Assembly (NCBI GenBank): GCA_039583875.1
Contig: CM077147.1
Coordinates: forward strand, 114,882,440 to 114,946,439
Reading direction: 5' to 3'
From: Platanthera guangdongensis
Lineage: Eukaryota > Streptophyta > Magnoliopsida > Asparagales > Orchidaceae
DNA: 64,000 bases
Shown here piece after piece: positions 21,887 to 33,139 of this stretch (position 1 is the stretch's first letter; every line of letters starts with the position of its first letter). The notes beneath the pieces were generated by a model. It did no database searches. It saw only the letters and a program-made list of their open reading frames with translations, and was not told the DNA's origin. Both the position numbers and the translations under genes were made by a program.

Positions 21887-22729
21887 GACATGTTCTATCA
21901 ACAGATAGAAGAGAGAACAGGAAGCATCAAAGATAGAACCAATCTGAGAAGAACTAATTACAAGGAGAGGAGTCTTCATCCAGAAATCCAAAGAGGGCAG
22001 ATCCTGGATAATCTGCAAGATGAAATTAGAATCACATCTGATTAAGAAGAAGATGGATTTAGGATCATCTCCAACTTCAAGAAGATCAACCTTACTTTGT
22101 TCAGATTCAAGAAGCTTTGAAGAAATCTAAGACAGGTTGATTCAAAAGTTATCTATTCTATTAAGAACTGATCAAGAAACCTTCAACCCTTTCTCTCTCT
22201 ATCTGGGTGAAGGTTTTATTCTTTTCTATTATCAATTCACTGTAGGATCTATTATACATCTGAGTTGTAATCCTAAATTATAAAGGCTGAGGTAGGGCTG
22301 AGTGCCCGAGGTAGGAGATTAAAATTCTCTGAGTTGTAGGCCTGGGAAGAGGGTGAGGTAGGGCCCATGTGCCTGAGTTGTAGGAGTGTGGACTCACTCT
22401 GAGATAGGATTCTTTGAGAGAATCTGAGTTGTAGGACTTCCTGAAGTCTGAGTTGTAGGAACTGAAAGAAATAGTGCCTAACCATCTAGATGGGGGGTGA
22501 ATAAGTGAACTTTATCTTTTTAAATTTAAGGCAGAAACACTGAACAATTAATCCTGTATTTGCAATTTTCTATAGCAATGCAACACAACTAGCTCAGCAA
22601 TCAGAGAAATAAACAGACATAGAGTGCACACAGATTTTTATAGTGGTTCCCCAAGGTCTGGGTCCATCCACTTTCCCCCTTTGCCTATCTAGTAGTGTAC
22701 TAGATTCGGCCTAACTTTTGCACTACTCC

Positions 22730-22982
22730 TCAGATCCTCAAATCCTACAGCTCAGAACCCCAAACAGGTTCCTACAACTCAGAGTGTCCCCACTCCTACA
22801 ACTCAGGCAAAAAGCCCCACCACTCAGTCTTCAACAAGACCTACACTCAGAGAACAAAGTCTCCTACAACTCAGGCACAAGGCCCTACCTCAGTCTTCAA
22901 CAAGACCTACACTCAGAGCACCGTCTCCTACACTCAGCCTTTATAAAATAGGCTTACAGCTCAGATCTATACAAGATCCTAC
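22730..22982 (-). repeat. E5 leader array of variable-stem mini-hairpins
   Basis: Ten consecutive units between CTCAG and CCTAC linkers, nearly all self-complementary: AACC...GGTT, GAGTG-TCCC-CACTC, GGC-AAAAA-GCC, GTCTT-CAAC-AAGAC (twice), GAGA-ACAAAG-TCTC, GGC-ACAA-GGCC, GCCT...AGGC, GATCT-ATACA-AGATC. Confidence 0.8.
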
Positions 22983-23348
22983 AGAAATTTGATTATACAA
23001 AGTAATTAACCACAGCTCTGAAAGAGAGAGATGAGTTGACTGGCTTCTTGATGAGTTCTTGGAAGAACTTGGCAGAGATCAACCTCCCTTAGCTTTCTTA
23101 AAAGCTTCTTGAATTAGAACTCAGTAGGGTTAAATCTCCTGTGGTGATGATCTTCAATCAATTTCTGTCTTGAGATTCAGATCTCAATCTGAATCTTACT
23201 TTGCAGCCTGGTTCAGCAACTGCTCTTCTTAGAAGGAGCTCTCTCTCTCTCCAACTTCTTAGATCTTCTGTTGAAGGTGTTCTTCTTTTGTATTGTTAGA
23301 TCTCTTGATTAATTATAATCAATTCATTTCTGTTGAAGGAGAAAGGTC

Positions 23349-23356
23349 TTTATATA
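23349..23356 (-). promoter_or_regulatory. E5 3' LTR TATA box
   Basis: TATATAAA on the minus strand, about 130 bp downstream of the palindrome array. Confidence 0.7.
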
Positions 23357-23487
23357 GTCTTCATCCAAGATAACCAGCTGATCCGGTTTCTAACAACCTT
23401 CTAACGGCTCTGACAGTTGCAGTTGACCGGTTAAAATGGCAGCTGTCAATTCATACAGTCACTTCTTGAAATCACTGTCACTGTCTG

Positions 23488-24183
23488 AAAGTGTCGAGAC
23501 AGATAGTCATTATGTGTCGACACAAATAGACCAAGTGTCGACACAAGTAGACTAAGTGTCGACACTAGCCTTGATGGTGTCGACAGAACTCCTTGTGTTG
23601 TTGTAACAGCTTCTCGACATCGCTTCTTCAGAATGTGTCGACACTGATTCTATGTGTCGACACAAGCCTTCTGTTGAATGTGTCGACGCTGATTCTGTGT
23701 GTCGACACAAGTACTTCGACTTTAACACTTATTTGAATTCTGCCGTGTGTCGACACAACTTCTTTGTGTCGACACATGCCTTCTTATGTTGAAAACTTGC
23801 TGAGTGTCGACACATCTCTTTTGTGTCGACACATGCCTTCATGTGTTGAAACTTGCTGAGTATCGACACATCTCCTTTGTGTCGACACAAGTACTTTAAC
23901 TTTGTTGAAGCTTGCTGAGTGTCGACACAGCCTCCTGGTGTCGACACTTTTGATGTCGACAAAGTTTCTCTGGGTGTCGACACTGCCTCTAAGTGTCGAC
24001 ACAGATTATGTTGACAATTCTTCACTATGTGTCGATACTGCCTGTACGTGTCGACACTTTTCTTCTGGTGTCGACTCTGCCATTCCTGGTGTCGACATAA
24101 TTACTCCAAGTGTCGACACAGCTTCTCTGGGTGTCGACACAAGTCTTCATAAGTGTCGACACTTCACCTCTAAGTGTCGACAC
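23488..24183 (-). repeat. E5 3' LTR palindrome array (GTGTCGACAC)
   Basis: Roughly 28 perfect or near copies with spacers of 8-30 bp. Includes a local duplication around TGCCTTCATATGTTGAAA/TGCCTTCATGTGTTGAAA (23780-23870). Confidence 0.95.
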
Positions 24184-24328
24184 ATGGACTTAGAAACTTT
24201 TCTGCATTTCCTGCAATTACGTAACCTGCACATATAAACTCAAAGCACATCAAATACACCTTGATGTATATCATTGAGTAGGGTGAGGCTTCTTCAAATC
24301 TTGTACATATATTCCAATGTACTCAACA

Positions 24329-24343
24329 ATCTCCCTCTATTTG
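24329..24343 (-). other. E5 polypurine tract
   Basis: AAATAGAGGGAGAT directly before the 3' LTR on the minus strand. The following 24344-24550 is AT-rich with no feature. Confidence 0.85.
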
Positions 24344-24555
24344 GAGAAGTCATAACCCTTAGTCAATGATATACACCATTCATAACAAATACTCAATATG
24401 ATGTATAACAGTATTATATGACAGGGTAAAAACTAAACATGTATAAACAACACATGTATAAGCAATTATCTCAGAGTAATAATGTAATAGATTGAACATT
24501 AAACATTGTTTTTACAACTTCCAAAAGTTTTATTAATCAAAAGTTTACATAGAGT

Positions 24556-27421
24556 TTAATGCAAATGATTACAGAGTTGTAAACTTAAAAAAAGTTTATT
24601 ATATGGCCGCTCTGGCTCCTTGATAACAATGCCCTTCCCAGATTGAATCTTGGCTTGAACTAGAGCATCATTGTCATCAGCAGACTTCTTTCCCTTAAGA
24701 TTTTTCTTCTTTTGTTCTTCAGCCCTTATCTTCTGTCTCTCAAAATAATGATAAGGCTTAGGGAAATACTTACTAGGCTCTTGTGCATTAGGAGGTAGCT
24801 TCCCTAATTTAGCCTTCCTTCTGTATTGTACAATGGCCTCTTGCCTAGCTTCATGTTTTCTCCACTCTTGGTCAGAGTACCATTTGCCCCTCTCTAGGAA
24901 ATTATCCTTTGCAGCCTTCCAAGCAGTCAATATGATATTCCTAGAAGTTTGGCTTCATTGCTCAAAGTCTGGCCTTAAATCAGCCTGCTCTCTGAACCTC
25001 TTCTTGGATAATTGGGCTTCCTGCTCTTTTAATACTGTCTCTTGCTCTTTTAGTACTGCCTCTGGCACAGGCTGTACTACTTTTTCAAAGATAATATTCT
25101 GATTACCCTCAGAAGGGCTATACATAAATTGTACCTCCTGATGTATCATGTCAGAATCTGCAGGAGGGTAGATCACCTGAGCTACTTCAGCTTGTTCTCC
25201 TCCAAAATATGCAGGATTGACCCCAGATTCTGCTACATTATCATCATCACACAAAGGTGGATATCCAAGGGTAGCTTTGATGCTGTTTGAAATCCATTTA
25301 GCATGGTCAGAGCCTTCTTTAACTAATACCCTCTCCCCCTTTATGACTTCTCTTTCTATATGATCCCTAAGATCATCCTTATGAAATCTGATTTGAGAAT
25401 TCAAATAGTTAACTCCATCTTTATAAGAAGGTTTTAACCTTTGAAGCTTGTCAGTAATAGCCTTTTGAGAATCCTCAATGGAAGTTTTAACAGCATTTAG
25501 GCTCTCTTATAGTTGCTTATCAAACTCAGCCTTGGCAGTAGTCCTTGCTGCAGTCTGAGCAGTGGCTATATTTTTCATTTCTGTGACAATCACATTATGT
25601 GATTCAGTCAAGTTTTCATTTATTCTTATTTGATTTTCTAAGACATATCCTTGTTTCACTGCCATGTCATCAACCTGTTTCTTTATCTGCTCTTGATGTG
25701 TTGCCAGATAGAACACTGCATTGCCTCCTTTATAGAAACAGTCAGTCATTTCCTTCTTATTTTGATTTATTTCAAATCTAATAGATTTTATATCTTGAGC
25801 CAGATCAAACTGAAGGGATTTATGTCCTTCATCCATATAAGTTTTTAAAGCCTTCCTTTGCTCATCTAGCTTGATCTGCAAAGCCACCATCAATGAACTA
25901 AAAGCAGCAGTTGGGGCAGGCTGTGGAACAATGGTTTGCAGTGTTTTCTTGTAGGTCTGGCTTCTTCTTTTGAAAACCTGTAGTTTTCTTTTCTTGGCTC
26001 TAGCAGCTTCTTCATCTTCAGAGTCAGATGTACTAGCAATGTCTACTCTATCCTTTGGAGTAGGGGGCAATTCCATCTCTGCTCTAGGAAGCTCCTCAGC
26101 ATTCCTTTGCTCCTCAGTCTCTTTTCTAGCAGTCTCCTCCTGTGATCTTACATGCTCCCCCTCAAGGTCTACCTTCTCCCCCTCAAAAGTTGCTCTCACT
26201 CCCTGAAAATCAGTCTGCAATAAATCAGGGAATAGCTCTTCTAGTGTAAACTCCTATTGAGTATGGTTTGGAGAGTCTCTTATCTCAGGAGCATTGTCAG
26301 CAACTGATGTGTCTTCCATGATAATATCTTGTGGTTGACTATATATCTGAGTTGGCTGATCAACATCAAGTAATGATTCATTCAACACTTCATCCTCAAT
26401 ATTTAAAATAGATTGATTAACTTCATTTATTACCTCAAGAATTGTTTGGGTTGCCCTTTCACTATCTAAGTGAGTTGGCTCATCTACATGTTGAGGCTCC
26501 CCATGTAGTGGATCCAGGTGAATAGGGCTAGCAGATAGTAGCTCCCCTGCCTCTGGTCATCGTCATGTCTTGCTGGTGACTGTCCAGCATTGCCATCCTC
26601 TCCATCATCAGAACTAAAAACCACTTGCTCCTCTGAGCTACTTGAGGATTCAGGAGCCACAATGGCTTTATTCTTCTTCTTCTGATGAGAAACTTCCTTT
26701 TCAGGAGTAGGCATTTCCTTTGTCAACACTCTATCCCACCTTGAGATAATTCTTACATCCATTCTCCTCATATGGTTTATCTTAGAACCTGCAGCTTGGT
26801 TCATCACTTCTGGAATACTTCCAGCTAAGTATAAACTCATAATCCTACCCAGATTGGGCTTCTTCAGACTTTCCTTTATCTTATCAAACATTACTGCTGA
26901 CCAATCAGTTTTAAGTTGGAAAATTATCCTTGTCATTAAACTGAACATGTGAGCTGATATTCTATCATGCCCACCAAGCTTGCTCATTATCACCTTCCCA
27001 ACTACTTCAGATAAAAATTTTCCTTGTATGTTCATCCCTTTCCTGTTAAAAACTATCCAATTTTCATGCTTGAATCTAAACCATACCATTGCAGTGCCTC
27101 CCTTGTCTTTGATGCAGGTACAACTTCCTCTTCTTTAGTTCTAGGGAGATGTAGAACTTTTCTTAGACTTTTCTGAGTGATCTTGACTTTTGCCCCATGG
27201 ACTTTGGACTTAATCTTGAGTCCATTTTCATCAAGGGTAGCTGCATTAAAGAATTCAAGGACCTCCTTCTTACAAATCTTGATAGGTTCTGAAACAAGAT
27301 ACTCTAACCCAGTCTCTGCAACTAAGGTTACAACACCTTGGATTTCTGGTTCCGCGTCATCAAAGGCATGTCGCACGAGCTCATAACCTTCATTAATGTT
27401 CTCTTCTAGATTGGGCGCCAT
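24556..27421 (-). pseudogene. E5 ORF2 (extra ORF downstream of pol), few breaks
   Basis: Starts ATG 27419-27421 (MAPNLEENINEGYELV), preceded by an internal TATA box. Domains in order: an N-terminal conserved region of about 200 residues (EYLVSEPIKICKKEVLEFF, KVLHLPRTKEEE, GRIMSLYLAGSIPEVMNQ, RWDRVLTKEMPTPE); acidic, serine-rich linker; basic KKRKLQVFKRRSQTYKK, a possible nuclear signal; long helical region with GGNAVFYLATHQEQ; RFHKDDLRDHIEREVIKGERVLV; C-terminal PSKYFPKPYHYFERQK. Breaks: a TGA (Trp codon in E3) near 24953, a TAG/TAA near 25505 and frame changes around 26221-26483. The N-terminal region recalls the plant transposon-associated domain Pfam lists as 'putative plant transposon protein'; I am not certain of that match. 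Confidence 0.8.
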
Positions 27422-27459
27422 TAGGGTTTGAAGAAATTTTGAATTTAGAGAAGGGAGAT

Positions 27460-27960
27460 GTCGACACACAAGTTTGGTCTCGAAACTATGGTGAGAGTGT
27501 TGACAAACAATGATGAAGACCTATTTATACCTTTCTAAAATCGAAGGTGAACAGGCGCGTCAAAATACTTGAAGTGTGTCGACACTGTTGAAAAGTGTCA
27601 ACACTTACTTCTAATGTCTCGACAAGTATGTGTCGACACAAATATAGTCGACAGAATATATGTGTCGACACTTACTTCTAATGTCTCGACAACTATGTGT
27701 CGACACAAATATAGTCGACAGAATATATGTGTCGACTCTTATACATCTCAGCTCGACGATTAGTTGAAACTCTACTCGACGAATTTTGTGTAAATCCTAA
27801 GTGTCGACAACACCCTGGATGTGTCGACACCTACTCTGGATGTGTCGACACTAATTCTCTGAAGTGTCGACACTGATGGTCTAGATGTGTCTACACCATT
27901 TCTCTGAAATGTTGACACCACTTCTATGTGTCGACACAGACAACTCTGTGTGTCGACACT
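27460..27960 (-). repeat. E5 internal palindrome array upstream of ORF2
   Basis: About 16 copies of GTGTCGACAC or variants between the pol stop and ORF2. A 67-bp unit (starting CTTACTTCTAATGTCTCGAC) is tandemly duplicated at 27604 and 27671. Confidence 0.93.
27522..27529 (-). promoter_or_regulatory. Putative internal TATA box for E5 ORF2
   Basis: TATAAATA on the minus strand, 101 bp before ATG 27421. Upstream CGCCTGTTCACCTT and downstream AGTTTCGAGACCAAAC are also conserved in E8. Confidence 0.65.
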
Positions 27961-27984
27961 ATTTTACTTAGCTAATTTTTTAAA

Positions 27985-30900
27985 CTATTCTAAGTTTAAC
28001 ATTCCTAATTCAATTTTAAAATTATCGAATTTGGTTTCATCCAGGGGCTTAGTAAACATATCAGCTATCTGACTATCTGTCATAACATATTCTAGTGAAA
28101 TGTCTCATTTTCTACATGTTCTCTAAGAAAATGGTATTTAATTTCTATGTGCTTAGTCCTACTATGGGAGACATGATTATTTGCAATAGAAATGACACTT
28201 GTAGAATCACAAAATAAAGGTGTTCTACTTACTTGAATACCATAGTCTTCTAGCTGGTGTTGAATCCATAAAAGTTGTGCACAGCAACTTCCTGCTGCCA
28301 CATATTCTGACTCAGCTGTGGAGATAGCCACACTGGTATGCTTCTTACAGCTCCATGAGACCAGCCTTCCACCTAGAAATTGACAGGTTCCTGTAGAACT
28401 CTTCATATCTTCTTTGCAGCCTGCAAAATCTGCATCTGAATAACTTGTCATTACAAAATCTCCATTCCTAGGGTACCAAAGGCCTAGATAAGGTGTGCCC
28501 TTAAGATATCTCAAAATCCTTTTGACTGTTGTCAGATGAGATTCTTTAGGGCAAGCTTGGTACCTAGTACAGACACATGTAGCATACATGATATCTGGTC
28601 TACTAGCAGTCAAATACAGTAGGGAGCCAACTATCCCTCTATACAAAGTTTCATCCACAGGTTTCCCTGCATCATCTTTGCTTAGAGACATGCTTGACCC
28701 CATAGGAGTTTTCATGGCAGTGGATGATTCCATACCATACTTCTTTATTAACCCTAGGGTGAACTTAGACTGGTATATGGACAAGCCATCTTCAGTCTGT
28801 CTAACTTGGAGACCCAAGAAAAACTTATGTTCCCCCATACTACTCATTTCAAATTGTCCTTGCATAAGTTTTGCAAACTTTCTACAAAGACTACTTTCTG
28901 TAGACCCAAATATTATGTCATCTACATATATTTGGACTAGAATAATCTTGCCTTTAGATTCCCTAAGGAATAGAGTCTTGTCTATTTTCCCCCTTGAGAA
29001 TTTGTTCTCAATGAGGAAACTAGACATGGTTTCATACCAAGCCCTTGGGGCTTATTTTAACCCATAGAAAACCTTCCTAAGTCTATATACATAATCAGGT
29101 TTAAGAGAATCAACAAAACTTGATAGCTGCTCTACATAGACTTCTTCCTTCAGATCTCCATTCAGAAAAGCTGACTTTACATCCATTTGATATACCTTAA
29201 ACCCTTGATATGTTGCATAGGCAAGGAACATCCTGATTGCTTCCATTCTTGCTATTGGAGAAAAGGTTTGATCAAAATTAATACCTTCTTCCTGCCTATA
29301 TCCCTTTGCAACAAGTCTAGCTTTATTCTTTATGATGATTCCATTCTCATCCAACTTGTTCCTAAAGATCCACTTAGTTCCAATGATGTTGTGGTCCTTG
29401 GGTTTAGGAACTAGCTTCCAGACCTTGCATCTTTTGAATTGATTCAGCTCCTCTTGCATGGCATCAATCCAATGAGAGTCTAGAACTGCTTCATCAAAAA
29501 TTTCTTTGGCTCTACTTGGGATAGGAAACTGGAGTAAAGAACTGTACTCAGATTCCTGCTCCTTGTTTGCACTCCTTGTCTGGGATCTCCAATTATTTAA
29601 TTGGCTGGATGATCCTTTAAATGTCTATTTGCTGGAGGCAGCCTGTCTTCAGGTTGTACACCTTCAGTCTCTTTATTTAGCTGCACCTCTTAGTCTTCTT
29701 CAGCATCAGGAGTATCTTGTACTCCCCCTGGACAGCAGCCACCATCTTCCACTTGCTGACTTGTAGAAGAACCTTCTATTAAGGTAAGCTTGTCCATTCT
29801 CTCAGTTACACCTGTGGAGCTGCAAACACTTCTTGGCAATTCACAGTTAATGAGTCTAGCTTCATAAAAAACTACATGAACAGACTCTTCTACAACTTGA
29901 GTAATCAAGTTGTAGACCATATAAGCCTTACTATTATTGTTGTACCCAACAAAGATCCCCGCTTGGGATTTGGCAGGAAACTTGGTTAGATAAGACTTAC
30001 CATTGTTAAGTATATAGCACTTGCAACCAAAGATCCTGAAATAGGATAAATTTGGTTTTCTGCCCTTCACAATCTCATAGGGGGTCTTCTTGTGGCTCTT
30101 GGTGATAGTTGCCATATTGATCACATGACAAGCAGTATTTACTGCCTCATCCTAGAAATATTCTAGGAGAGAAGTGTCACTCAATAGGTTCTACCAGCCT
30201 CTATCAAGGTTTTATTCTTCCTTTCAGCAATACCATTTTGCTGAGGTGTTCTTGGTGAAGAAAATTCTTGAAAAATCCCAACTCTTCACACAGTTTTGTG
30301 ATACTTTCAGACTGAAATTCAGTACCATGGTCACTTCTGATTTTGACCACTATACTGTCCAATTAATTCTGAATTTATTTAACAAAACTATATAAGATAC
30401 TTGGGGTTTCAGATTATTGTCTTAGGAAGAACACCCAGGAATATCTTGAATAGTCATCTACTACCACAAATGTGTATACCTTCCTACTTAGGCTGTGAAC
30501 TGGCATAAGATCAAAAAGATCAATATGCAAGAGGTATAGACACCTCATAGAATCCTTGTTCTCAAGGCTATGAAAGGTGGATTTGGTCTGCTTGCCTTTT
30601 TGACAAGCTGATCATATCCCATCCTTTATACACTTAACTTGAGTACCATTCCTCACAAACTCTTTGCTAAAGAGTTGACCAATTATATTATAGTTAAGAT
30701 GAGCCAGCCTCTTGTGCCATTTAACACAATGTGAGACTTTCTCATCAACTACAAGACAAATAGGAGAAACATTGTTCTCACATACAAAGTCAAGACAATA
30801 GACATTTCTCTTCCTATATCCTGTCAAAATGATCTTTTGATCACTTGACCTTTTGATATGACAATCATTCTTAACAAATGAGATGTCATATCCTAAATCA

Positions 30901-31055
30901 CTCAGCTGACTTATGCTAATGAGGTTAGTTTTCAAACCCTTTATATAAGCCACTTGAGTAATTGTAATCAGGTTACTAGAAATTTTACCAAAGCTTTTGA
31001 TGATTCCTTTTTCTGAACCACCAAAGGTAACTTTAGGGGCATCATTGATAGGTAT
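27985..31055 (-). pseudogene. E5 pol: RNase H, RT, integrase and end of protease
   Basis: Ends at TAG 27985-27987. The open stretch 28092-29027 holds the RT palm motif [30 protein letters not shown] and RNase H blocks [19 protein letters not shown] and LFCDSTSVIS, all with the expected acidic residues. A TAA replaces the Gln codon of GLKQAPRA near 29054. 29052-29459 is the RT fingers region ([34 protein letters not shown]). 29690-30124 is the integrase C-terminus; 30130-30610 the frameshifted core. 30612-30953 has the zinc histidines WHKRLAHLN and HNLIS-like protease end. E6 enters the protease at 31055. Confidence 0.88.
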
Positions 31056-31259
31056 TGAAAGAAAACGGTTGTCAACCTAAATCACCTAGAGGGGGGTGAA
31101 TAGGTGAGTTGTGCGTCTTTTACGGAGTAAAAAAATAGTTAGAGCACAGCACAGAACGATCTACCAATATCACAGACGACACAAGATTTATAGTGGTTCC
31201 CCAACCTTGGGCACATCCACTTTCCCTCACCGATCTAGCAATCAATTAGACTCGGCTAG

Positions 31260-31412
31260 TCCACTATCTCGGATCAAAAATCAATCCTACCCTCAGAACA
31301 AAGTTCCTACAAACTCGATCCAAGCAAGGGGATCTATACCTCGGAAGATAACACTTCCTACAAACTCGGAGTGAAAAACTCCTACACTCGGCGAAACTTT
31401 CTCCTACAAGAT
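31260..31412 (-). repeat. E6 leader array of variable-stem mini-hairpins
   Basis: Units between CTCGG and CCTAC linkers: GAAC-AAA-GTTC, GATCC-AAGCAAG-GGATC, GGAAG-ATAACA-CTTCC, GGAGT-GAAAA-ACTCC, and GGAGA-AACTT-TCTCC in the other LTR copy. The linker itself differs from the other family (CTCGG for CTCAG). Confidence 0.8.
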
Positions 31413-31899
31413 TAATAAAGTGTTGAAAATTATACAAACAGTAAATTCACTCAGATCTGATGAAATAGCCAGAAAACTTCTTCTTATGGACTTTGCAGCA
31501 CTATCAGAAATTGGTGAAGAGAGTCTCGGCCCAGATCTGGATCTTCTTGCCTTTACAGAATCAGAGAGAGAAGATGAACGGTGATGTTGATCTCGATCTG
31601 TAACTTTCTTCAGAATAAATCCTCTGACCTTAGAAGCAGTTGGCCGGAGAAGATTGAGGCGGTGGCGGCTTCCGTTCTGGGAAAACAAGGAGGAGACGGC
31701 TGAAGAATATTTCTCGAAATAGAATGACAAGAAAGCCTGTAGAATACTTAGGGTTTGTCAATTTATGATAAAACCTTATATAGAAGAGACTAACGGTCAT
31801 AATCGGTCATAATGATGTATACGTGGACCAATCATGTCGCGTGATTTCAAAATCCTGTCAGAAAAAGGACTTAGCAAAATTTCAGAGAGGGTTCAGCCA

Positions 31900-32615
31900 T
31901 ATACACGAGTAAGTGAATAGCTACTCGAGTAGTTGAATAACTACTCGAGTACATGAAGGAGAACATACTCGGGTATATAAAGATGGGCTACTCGAGTAGG
32001 TAGAAATCAACTACTCGAGTAAGCAGACAGAACTACTCGAGTATGTACAGAGACTTACTCGAGTACATAAAGGATCTACTCGAGTACTGGAAAAACTACT
32101 CGAGTATATTTCATAAACTACTCGAGTACATGAAGTACTACTCGAGTGGGATACTTAGAATAAATTCTAAAGATGTCAGCAAGAGCTACTCGAGTAGTTG
32201 AACTAAACTACTCGAGAGGAAGTAAACTACTCGAGTAGGGGAAAGTTCTACTCGAGTAAAAGACTTAGAAACTTCTGGAGTAAGAAAAATTTCAAGATAC
32301 ACGAGTGAAGCATGATCTACTCGAGTAGGTATAATGAACTACTCGAGTATGATTCTATCTACTCGAGTAAGTGAGTATACTTACTCGAGTCCATGACTTA
32401 AAAATTTTTTGATAAGTGAACTCTTTAATACTCGGGTATAAAGAGTAATCTACTCGAGTATATAAGTATGCTACTCGAGTATATGACTATGTCTACTCGA
32501 GTAGGTGACTTAGCTACACGAGAGATACAGTTAAGTACTCGAGTACAAGGTTCCTTTACTCGAGTAAATTATACCCAAACTACTCGAGTAGTTATAGACC
32601 TACTCGAGTAAAAGA
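31900..32615 (-). repeat. E6 3' LTR palindrome array (TACTCGAGTA)
   Basis: More than 30 copies of CTACTCGAGTA(G) or near forms (ACTCGGGTA, ACACGAGT) with spacers of about 10-20 bp. The rest of the LTR is free of the motif. Confidence 0.96.
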
Positions 32616-32936
32616 CTTAGAAAATTTTGTTGCTGGAAAACTTTTTCTTCTAGTATAGTCAACTTCCAATTCCTTTCCCATAGTCCAATAGCTTGAATAT
32701 GAAGTGTATCCCAATAGAGAGACCACACATGAATCAACATCTTGGAATATGCAATGAGGGATTACATTGCACAGTTCCTGTGTTTGGTGACCCACTCTGG
32801 ACTGACATTGGTCTACACTTCCCAGTGAAATTCCTGCAAACATATAACTCAAATCAAGCATCAAATACAACTTAATTCATCTTAGTTCTAGGGTGACTTC
32901 ATCAAATCTGGGTTAATGTGGATGTAATACCCAACA

Positions 32937-32951
32937 ATCTCCCCCTATTTG
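32937..32951 (-). other. E6 polypurine tract
   Basis: AAATAGGGGGAGAT on the minus strand immediately before the 3' LTR. 32952-33139 has no recognised feature. Confidence 0.87.
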
Positions 32952-33139
32952 TTGAAGTCAGAACCCTTTACACTAAGGTGAATTATGGATATAAAAGAGA
33001 CTAAGTAGAAAAACATGAGCAGGTAAGCAATAGACAATGAAAAGGATAATTAGACAGGAACGAAGAATTGTATATATGTAAGTTTCCAAAAACATCAAGT
33101 CTACAGCTTGTCATGTCAATTTCTCATCATCTTTTAGGT

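Larger units (their letters stand above)
21043..22454 (+). repeat. E4 5' LTR, first part (split by E5)
   Basis: Starts TGTTGGGTACATTGG inside E3 integrase and runs through U3, TATA box and most of the leader hairpin units. It stops at GTAGGAAC, where E5's LTR begins, and resumes at 47701. The presumed target duplication of E4 on the left is GTCAC (21038-21042). Confidence 0.92.
22455..24328 (-). repeat. E5 3' LTR
   Basis: 1,874 bp from TGAAAGAAATAGTGCC to TGTACTCAACA (minus-strand TG...CA). It is nearly identical, by eye a few percent different, to the 5' LTR at 45838. Holds TATA box 23349-23356, hairpin leader, conserved block 22635-22705 and a shortened G run. Confidence 0.95.
31056..32936 (-). 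repeat. E6 3' LTR
   Basis: TGAAAGAAAACGGTTGTCAA to TAATACCCAACA (minus-strand TGTTGGGTATTA...TTTCA). TATA box 31775-31782 (TATATAAG), conserved leader block 31187-31255, hairpin leader 31260-31410. Confidence 0.96.

Noticed and set aside
24556..27421. ORF2 as an envelope gene
   Set aside because: Position fits Sirevirus env-like ORFs, but no signal peptide, membrane segment or glycoprotein features are visible.
31900..32615. CRISPR-like regular palindromic repeats
   Set aside because: The repeat is only 8-12 bp, spacers vary in length and are often repeated, there are no cas genes, and it lies inside a plant LTR.
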